NCBI GenBank assembly: GCA_903908065.1
Contig: CAIVQO010000012.1
Span: forward strand, 1-52,867
Source of the DNA: an uncultured beta proteobacterium
Lineage (GTDB): Bacteria > Pseudomonadota > Gammaproteobacteria > Burkholderiales > Rhodocyclaceae
DNA: 52,867 bases
Direction: 5' to 3'
Positions within the stretch are counted from its first letter, which is position 1; each line of letters begins with the position of its first letter. The position numbers and the translations under genes were made by a program. Shown piece by piece: positions 49,901 to 52,867 of the stretch. The notes under the pieces are model-generated. The model searched no databases. It was not told the DNA's origin and saw only the letters and a list, made by a program, of their open reading frames with translations.

Positions 49901-52867
49901 ACGTTGCCCACGGGCAGATCCTTCTGAATGGTTCGGCACTCGCGGTGGGTAGCGCCTTCACGCAGGACGATCTGGCCAACGGGCTCGTCAGCTACCGCAA
50001 TAACGGCGATGAAGCTACGAGCGATAGCTTCAACTTCACCCTGTCAGATGCCGGCGGTGGCAAGGAACCCTCCGGCACTTTCAGCATCACAGTTGTGGCT
50101 GTCAATGATCCGCCCGCCATTACGTTACCCGCAGCGCAGACCGCCAGCGAAGACCAGCCGCTTGCCATCAGCGGCATTTCGATCGCCGACACCGACGCTG
50201 GCAACAACGATGTGACAATGACGCTGGAAGTGGGTCATGGGTCGCTATCCTTTTCCTCAACCACTGGCCTGACCTTCACGGCGGGCGATGGTACGGCCGA
50301 TGCGAGCATGACCTTTACCGGCACAGTCAGTGCCATTAACACCGCCTTGGCCGGTCTGCGCTACCTGGGTGACGCGGGATGGAGCGGCAGCGACACGCTG
50401 AACGTCACGGTCGATGACCAAGGCAACACCGGGACTGATCCTGGAAAAGTGAGTAGTCTCACCGGCACCGGCACATCCAGCACGGAAGCCGCCTCGGCCA
50501 CGCTGGACATCACGGTGCAAGCCGTCAACGATGCGCCCGTGCTAACAGTCCCCGGCGCGCAGAGCGCAGCAGAAGATACCAACCTGGCTATCTCGGGCTT
50601 TTCGGTCGCCGACGTCGATGTCGCTTCCGACACCGTACAGGTGTCGCTCCAGGCGGCTCACGGCACGGTCACTCTGGCCGCGTTGACTGGCCTGAGCTTT
50701 ACTGCCGGTGACGGCTCCTCTGACGCTTCGATGACATTTGCGGGCACGCTGACTGACGTCAACACTGCTATCGCCACGCTGACGTATCGTGGCGCCTCCA
50801 ACTATTTTGGTAGCGATACGCTGACAGTCACGGTCAGCGACCTCGGCCACACCGGTGCGGGCGGGGCGGCCACCGACAGCAAGACCGTCGCCATCACGGT
50901 CTCCTCCGTGAACGACGCGCCCACCGCGAGCGACGTCGCCATCGCGGCTACCGAGGACACCACGAAGACCTTCAGTCTCACCTCGTCCGACGTCGACACC
51001 GGAACCAGCAGTTCAACCGATGCAGTCGTCACTCAGTACCGCATCGTCACCGTTCCCGATTCCGCCAAGGGCGTACTGAAGAGCAAATCGGGGACCACGC
51101 TGGTCGTCGGCGACCTGATCACGGTGGCCGAAGCCACCAACATGAGCTTCGTGCCCACCGGTAACGCCAACGGCACCGCCACCTTTACCTACGAGGCGGT
51201 CGACGCCGCCGGCGCCTCCAGCGTTACCCGTACGGCCACCATCACCATCGCGGCTGTAAACGACGCGCCGGCCGTTTCCGGCGGCAGCGACTCGGTGGCT
51301 TACACCGAAGGCAGCGGGGCCGGTACGGCCGGCACACCGGTGACGCTGGATGCCAATGGCAACCTGGCGGTAAGCGATCAGGAACTCACTGTCGAAACCG
51401 GCACCGACGACTTCAACGGCGCCACGCTTACCGTGCAGCGCGCCTCCAGTAACACCAAGGACCGCTTTGGCTTCGACGCGGCATTGGCGTCGACCTCCGG
51501 CGCCAACGTGATCGTGGGCGGCACCACGGTGGGTACCTACACCCTGACGTCCGGCGTGCTGACAGTCACATTCAATTCGAGTGCGAACAAGGCGCAGGTC
51601 GAGAGCGTGATGCAGGCTGTGACTTACTCTAGCGTGGCCGACGATCTTGCGGGTGCGATCACCGTCAACATGGTGTTCCGCGACGGCAACGCCGGCGCGC
51701 AGGGCAGCGGGGGCAGCCTCGCCAGCGGTACCGCCACCTTCACGGTCACGGTGGCCAACACCAACGATGCCCCGACGCTGACGTCGGCCATGACGCTCGC
51801 TGTGGCCGAGGACGCTGGCACCTCGGGCGCCAACGCCGGTTCGCTGGTGAGCGCCATCGTTGCCAGTGTGACCAACAACTTCACTGACCTGGACAGCGGC
51901 GCCTCGCTCGCCGGCATCGTCATCACCGCTGATGCCGCCAACCGCGCCAGCCAGGGCTATTGGCAGTATTCGACCGATAGCGGCAGCAACTGGCATGATG
52001 TCAGTCCCGACGGCGCCACGGCGCTCTCCACCAGCAATGCGCTGGTGCTGTCCGCGTCCACCAAGCTACGCTTTGTGCCGGTGGCGGACTTCAACAGCCT
52101 GTTCAACCGCGCCACCAGCAACCCGGGCGCGCTGACGGTGATGGCCGTCGACAACAGCAACGCCAGCCGCGTCTACAGCAGCGGTGCCACCCGGGAGTTG
52201 TTGGCCAGCATTGCCGCGGATGCCACTTCCGACATCGGCTACAGCGTCACCAAGACCATCACGGCCAGCGTTACGCAGGTCAACGATGCTCCGCAGTTGC
52301 TCTATCTGAGCGGACAGGCGGGCTCGCTGCTCGCGTTCTCCGAGGCCGCGGGCGTGAATATAGCGGGCTCGGCACTGTTGCTGGACAGCATCACCGATTC
52401 GAGCGGCACGACCACGCCCGCGGAGATGACGGACGTCGACCTCATCACCCGCAACGAGACCACATTCAATGGTGCCACGCTGGTGATTCGCGACAAGTCC
52501 GCTGTCGATAACCGAGACCTGTACGTACTGCAGACCGGCAACGGCGTGGGCATTGGCGGCGGCTACACCTCGCCGGGCTCTGGCATCGTGTTGTTCAACA
52601 GCGGCTCCAATATCACCTACAACAACGTCGTCATCGGCAAGCTCACCGACAACAGTGCCGCGTCGGGCCAGCTGACCATCACGTTCAATACCAGCGCCAG
52701 TTCTGCCGCGGTGAACTCGGTGCTGCGCAACATCGCCTACTCCAACCGATCGGACAACTACAGCGTCACCACCGATAAGACCATTCTGGTCACGTTCAAC
52801 GACGGCAGCGGCAGCGTCAGCAACGCTCAAGGCACCGGCGGCTCGCTTGCGGCCACGGCGGAAATCG
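43972..52867 (+). CDS. Giant DUF4347 / cadherin-like repeat adhesin, 3'-truncated by window
   Basis: The frame runs unbroken for 2965 codons to the window edge. A basic N-terminus (SRSKGRPKKAKASKAKAK) is followed by the LEPR motif LLALEPRYMFDGAAL and, at about residues 92-240, a DUF4347 domain (VLFIDPTVAGYESLL, YILSHAKVGELRL, DVLLYGCNLAAG). After it come many repeats with linkers of the form VNDAP, AEDTAL openings, FTQxDIDAG chondroitin-proteoglycan-type modules and G-x-WQYS-x(D/S)G-x-W modules. Such proteins are very large surface adhesins, usually exported by type I secretion through a C-terminal RTX-type region, which lies beyond this window. Function in attachment or biofilm is inferred. 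Confidence 0.9.
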   Translation, partial: MSRSKGRPKKAKASKAKAKHTHLLALEPRYMFDGAALIDTHQDPLIADVVKAIDSRGTTGDPAIAQMDRSALPWDMQNVDAQPSEKLDGGEVLFIDPTVAGYESLLSGIRAGIQVVILDPSRDGLQQVSDALKSRVDAHAVYILSHAKVGELRLAASKIDAATLQARAAEIADWQSSLSAGADVLLYGCNLAAGDAGRGMVDLLARLISADVAASSDPTGVAAKGGDWALEYQTGTIEAKSPFEPELLGAFAGLLGTGPTITATNVTGLTTAEDTALSLASKLALNDSNETSTTMEIVVTVTSGNAQVSNGTGADLVTGVSLAAQGSRADINTFLSTLQFVPDANWSGAATVTVTVERDYKARNDGDVSTLSFGVTVTSVADAPAGNNASITLTEDTAVAFTPDDFGFSDANDDPADSFIGVKITALPVSGSLTLNGTSVSLNQTVTVTDIAAGKLIYTPALNDTTSRALSFKVVDDGSTTNGGDNTALSANTLSLVVTKVNDAPVTTEYTGLTTNKNTTLSGISLTGHASDADGGTSSTTDAAISSYKIVSIPTSAQGLLQKSTGATLAAGASLTTAEAASLKFVPTTNYIGSATFTFQALDAAGAVSNTSTVTIAVAGVNLAPTVAVPGGQTTAEDTALTLAGISIADSDAASGTLQLTLSASHGTISFASQTGVTVTNNGSTNVVVVGTLSALNTALGSSNLSYTPSINYPNSTSSATDTITVTIDDQGNTGGAAQTASKTIGVTVTPVADRPVTSAVALAAVGEDTISPSGATVSSLLSGSFSDPDGNLLAGIAISANAADATSEGAWQYAADGVTWTAVGSRTNATALLLSAAAKLRFVPVADYNGTPGGLTVHAIDDSVARTYTSAAAVRTLDLSALDGTNTSVDTTGAVLTTSVTAVDDASVVAADTNTVAEDSTATGNLLTNDSDKDSTLSVASFKVYGDSTSYAAGATATLSGKGTITIAADGSYTFTPLQDWSGTVPQVTYTLNTGSTSTLDISLTPVNDTPTLSVPGDTVGGTTLAATVEVGSTLTFSTSALRVVDPDNTDAQLTFRLESLPGRGYLTYNNKPVGVGSVFTYANIGLLKFVDSGGTTDGTTSFTVSLRDGAGGVVGGTTPVAVNITIGGHNYAPSGMGNLTGSIWEDAGSYGAVLATNPGKLISHYSGYRFSDINASDITAGAAGYAVVANTANASTEGSWQYSTDSGTTWSNIGTVANASDATTGALVLSTTTLVRFNPVTNYNGTPPALSIRVLDSTYGSDSSLFSASGTSETRVFIKNTTPGGTTAVSGLANTLTLTVNAVDDDPVLISAATLTDGVKVLNTGLAIASGSTDGTITKSLLEVADVDSSTSLIRYTITTAPTDGWLFRNGYRISAGSSFTQSDIDAGLITYRNNYHQGATTDSFTVTVTDGSYNTVLSRAGGIYVEGSNSTLQTIKLNISVPGDVARPSSGGSNGIYAFYDYYSTNENTPVTITLSDLRTNDVAPTDWTASAVSNGVYGTVTTPSGGLVTFTPTTGFNGTAYFYYTLSGGSAELQFTGVKLSSATSFATISSGTTSADGTNGGASYGTLTMGADGTYVYVVNENHDSVKALSGSATLVESFDYTATATGGGSITGSFTVTISAESVAQDGTLQLSGAISRTPTATGIVYVSVLPVNDAPVLAVNTGVTGNEGATVTVSNTLLKATDADGDPVTFTLTSLPSNGTLRLSSSSRAMAAGDTFTQADIDAGRLSFSHDGSEDFVSSFGFTYSDGTASAQSSSVTIDMTPVNDAPSLSAGSFMISEGANYTLSISGSDADGGGDKAGQTPAVTYADTNTLTYTISTLPSRGEVRLVNANATYSASDSSTYTVVTTGTALAAGDLARLKYQHDNSETEGDGFVVTIDDGQGAANSTASRTVSVTILAVNDDPVVVKNTSAANAITNNTGSATHNPAAPTYAVTGFTTYEGTTKALGTDVLKAYDPDNADSQLQFRITSNVAHGQILLNGSALAVGSAFTQDDLANGLVSYRNNGDEATSDSFNFTLSDAGGGKEPSGTFSITVVAVNDPPAITLPAAQTASEDQPLAISGISIADTDAGNNDVTMTLEVGHGSLSFSSTTGLTFTAGDGTADASMTFTGTVSAINTALAGLRYLGDAGWSGSDTLNVTVDDQGNTGTDPGKVSSLTGTGTSSTEAASATLDITVQAVNDAPVLTVPGAQSAAEDTNLAISGFSVADVDVASDTVQVSLQAAHGTVTLAALTGLSFTAGDGSSDASMTFAGTLTDVNTAIATLTYRGASNYFGSDTLTVTVSDLGHTGAGGAATDSKTVAITVSSVNDAPTASDVAIAATEDTTKTFSLTSSDVDTGTSSSTDAVVTQYRIVTVPDSAKGVLKSKSGTTLVVGDLITVAEATNMSFVPTGNANGTATFTYEAVDAAGASSVTRTATITIAAVNDAPAVSGGSDSVAYTEGSGAGTAGTPVTLDANGNLAVSDQELTVETGTDDFNGATLTVQRASSNTKDRFGFDAALASTSGANVIVGGTTVGTYTLTSGVLTVTFNSSANKAQVESVMQAVTYSSVADDLAGAITVNMVFRDGNAGAQGSGGSLASGTATFTVTVANTNDAPTLTSAMTLAVAEDAGTSGANAGSLVSAIVASVTNNFTDLDSGASLAGIVITADAANRASQGYWQYSTDSGSNWHDVSPDGATALSTSNALVLSASTKLRFVPVADFNSLFNRATSNPGALTVMAVDNSNASRVYSSGATRELLASIAADATSDIGYSVTKTITASVTQVNDAPQLLYLSGQAGSLLAFSEAAGVNIAGSALLLDSITDSSGTTTPAEMTDVDLITRNETTFNGATLVIRDKSAVDNRDLYVLQTGNGVGIGGGYTSPGSGIVLFNSGSNITYNNVVIGKLTDNSAASGQLTITFNTSASSAAVNSVLRNIAYSNRSDNYSVTTDKTILVTFNDGSGSVSNAQGTGGSLAATAEI
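44740..52867 (+). repeat. Tandem cadherin/CSPG-like protein repeats of the adhesin
   Basis: At the protein level at least twelve VND.P-type linkers occur (near 45472, 46993, 48943, 49276, 49687, 50101, 50521, 50908, 51256, 51760 and 52276, with a looser AVDDDP near 47881). Units are diverged in length and sequence, so this is old expansion rather than recent DNA duplication. WQYS modules near 46400, 47570 and 51955 form a separate sub-repeat. Confidence 0.75.

Noticed and set aside
44667-52830. Many minus-strand frames within the adhesin region
   Set aside because: They are shadows created by repetitive Thr/Ala/Val-rich coding sequence; the plus frame is unbroken over the whole stretch.
44740-52867. 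CRISPR-like or short DNA repeats
   Set aside because: The recurrence is at the protein level with diverged DNA and no regular spacers.

Overview
The window is high-GC chromosomal DNA with dense, overlapping operons. Its gene types point to a betaproteobacterium, probably Rhodocyclales-like: a two-gene AddB/AddA-like repair pair, stand-alone hemerythrin, a paired large/small acyl-CoA dehydrogenase operon, and a DMSO-reductase-family enzyme with multiheme cytochrome. The taxon is inferred from gene content only.

Layout. 1-7583: a co-directional run holding the end of a DnaQ-like exonuclease, two adjacent DUF294 nucleotidyltransferase-like paralogues, FeoB, a stand-alone CZB zinc protein, a MaoC hydratase, a nitroreductase and Hsp15. 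7584-8804: an apparently lower-GC islet with a HigB/HigA toxin-antitoxin pair and a DUF2442 gene. 8841-17426: RmuC, a 40-residue membrane peptide, the AddB/AddA-like pair and a DHH phosphoesterase. 17470-21601: a polyamine-type ABC transporter operon with one unexplained secreted protein. 21613-23324: SRPBCC, OsmC and hemerythrin proteins. 23368-25566: a LysR gene whose natural N-terminus is interrupted by a stop codon, divergent from an MFS transporter. 25573-35443: a ten-gene minus-strand acyl-CoA degradation operon.

35603-41326 is the most interesting part. A good sigma70-type promoter precedes a gene for a small exported peptide with 13 Met in 81 mature residues. An intrinsic terminator follows, and then genes for a secreted protein, a pentaheme cytochrome c, a TAT-exported DmsA-like molybdoenzyme, a four-cluster ferredoxin subunit and a TorD-type chaperone. 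There is no DmsC membrane anchor. I propose that the enzyme may reduce methionine sulfoxide in the peptide, giving a periplasmic oxidant-scavenging cycle. This is inference, by analogy with the MrpX/MsrP system.

41425-43463: tRNA-His, an HNH nuclease, a zinc-ribbon-like protein, tRNA-Arg, a MaoC protein and a histidine phosphatase. 43497-43524 carries only the 3' end of a tRNA-Ser-like gene, a possible integration scar. From 43972 to the window edge runs one uninterrupted reading frame for a giant DUF4347/cadherin-like repeat adhesin, cut off by the end of the window.
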